Source: an uncultured Bacilli bacterium
Lineage (GTDB): Bacteria > Bacillota_I > Bacilli_A > RF39 > UBA660
Assembly: GCA_947591565.1 (NCBI GenBank)
Contig: CANQDH010000061.1
Span: 1-5,926 of the forward strand
Length of the DNA stretch: 5,926 bases
Direction: 5' to 3'
The notes under the pieces were generated by a model, which was given only the letters and a program-made list of their open reading frames with translations, did not search any database and was not told the DNA's origin. Of this stretch, positions 5,767-5,926 are shown in pieces; within the stretch, counting starts at the first letter, position 1, and every line of letters begins with the position of its first letter. The position numbers and the translations under genes are program-made.

Positions 5767-5926
5767 TAAAAATTGTCTGTGTTGGTAAAATTAAAGAAAC
5801 TTACTTAAAAGAGGCTATTCAAGAATACCGCAAAAGGTTATCAAAGTATGTCAAATTAGAAATTATCGAAATAAATGATATTAATGATGAAAACATACAA
5901 ATAACTTTAACGAAAGAAAAAGATGC
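5763..5926 (+). CDS. rlmH: 23S rRNA pseudouridine-1915 N3-methyltransferase RlmH, 5' part only
   Basis: Only the first 54 codons are in the window; the reading frame is open to the edge, and the full protein is normally about 155-160 residues. RlmH is a SPOUT-class methyltransferase that uses S-adenosylmethionine to methylate pseudouridine 1915 in helix 69 of 23S rRNA, on assembled 70S ribosomes. The visible part reads MIKIVCVGKIKETYLKEAI and then EYRKRLSKYVKLEIIEI, matching the conserved 'GK.KE.YL..GI.EY.KRL..Y.K..IIE' opening of the family. The SAM-binding knot lies in the missing C-terminal half. The ATG overlaps the walJ TGA (ATGA) and no strong Shine-Dalgarno is present, so coupled translation is likely. 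The walJ-rlmH neighbourhood is classical for Bacilli. Confidence 0.93.
   Translation, partial: MIKIVCVGKIKETYLKEAIQEYRKRLSKYVKLEIIEINDINDENIQITLTKEKD

Overview
The window is AT-rich bacterial DNA with the gene content and order of a low-GC Gram-positive, most likely a member of the Bacilli (Firmicutes). Evidence for this is the plus-strand run rplI-dnaB-(M23 peptidase)-walJ-rlmH, which is a shortened form of the near-origin cluster of Bacillus (rplI, dnaC, purA, walRKHIJ, htrA, rlmH). Tryptophan is encoded by TGG and walJ ends in TGA, so the standard code is used, which argues against a Mycoplasma-type organism. The exported murein hydrolase implies a peptidoglycan wall. An uncultured gut-type Bacilli or Erysipelotrichia lineage would fit, but species cannot be read from this window.

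Left part (1-1700), accessory: 1-287 holds no convincing gene, but it has a textbook sigma-A type promoter (134-162) serving a full-length RhuM-family gene (288-1298). RhuM proteins are accessory proteins of unknown biochemical function. After rhuM comes a 461-base gap with decayed coding sequence. The clearest piece is the C-terminal helix-turn-helix tail of a WhiA-like protein (about 1513-1614), which lacks a ribosome binding site and has an upstream in-frame stop. A bulged hairpin with a T-run (1626-1677) closes this part. A 27-base segment containing the right arm of that hairpin recurs before rhuM (77-103 versus 1651-1677, 25 of 27 identical). The rhuM/remnant segment is therefore bracketed by direct repeats, as if it had been inserted upstream of rplI.

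Right part (1703-5926), core: a second strong promoter (1703-1731) drives a tight operon. It encodes ribosomal protein L9, replicative helicase DnaB, a membrane-anchored LysM-G5-M23 endopeptidase, the metallo-beta-lactamase-fold protein WalJ (YycJ), and the start of RlmH, the 23S rRNA pseudouridine methyltransferase, which is cut by the window end. Gaps are 1 and 8 bases, followed by overlaps of 1 and 4 bases, so translational coupling is likely throughout. The operon joins translation (L9, RlmH), replication (DnaB) and cell-wall turnover (M23, WalJ).

I found no CRISPR array, tRNA, rRNA, insertion sequence or obviously new multi-gene system. The points worth a second look are the repeat-bracketed rhuM segment, the WhiA-tail remnant, a perfect 12-base inverted repeat inside rhuM, and the M23 gene in the place usually held by walRKHI.
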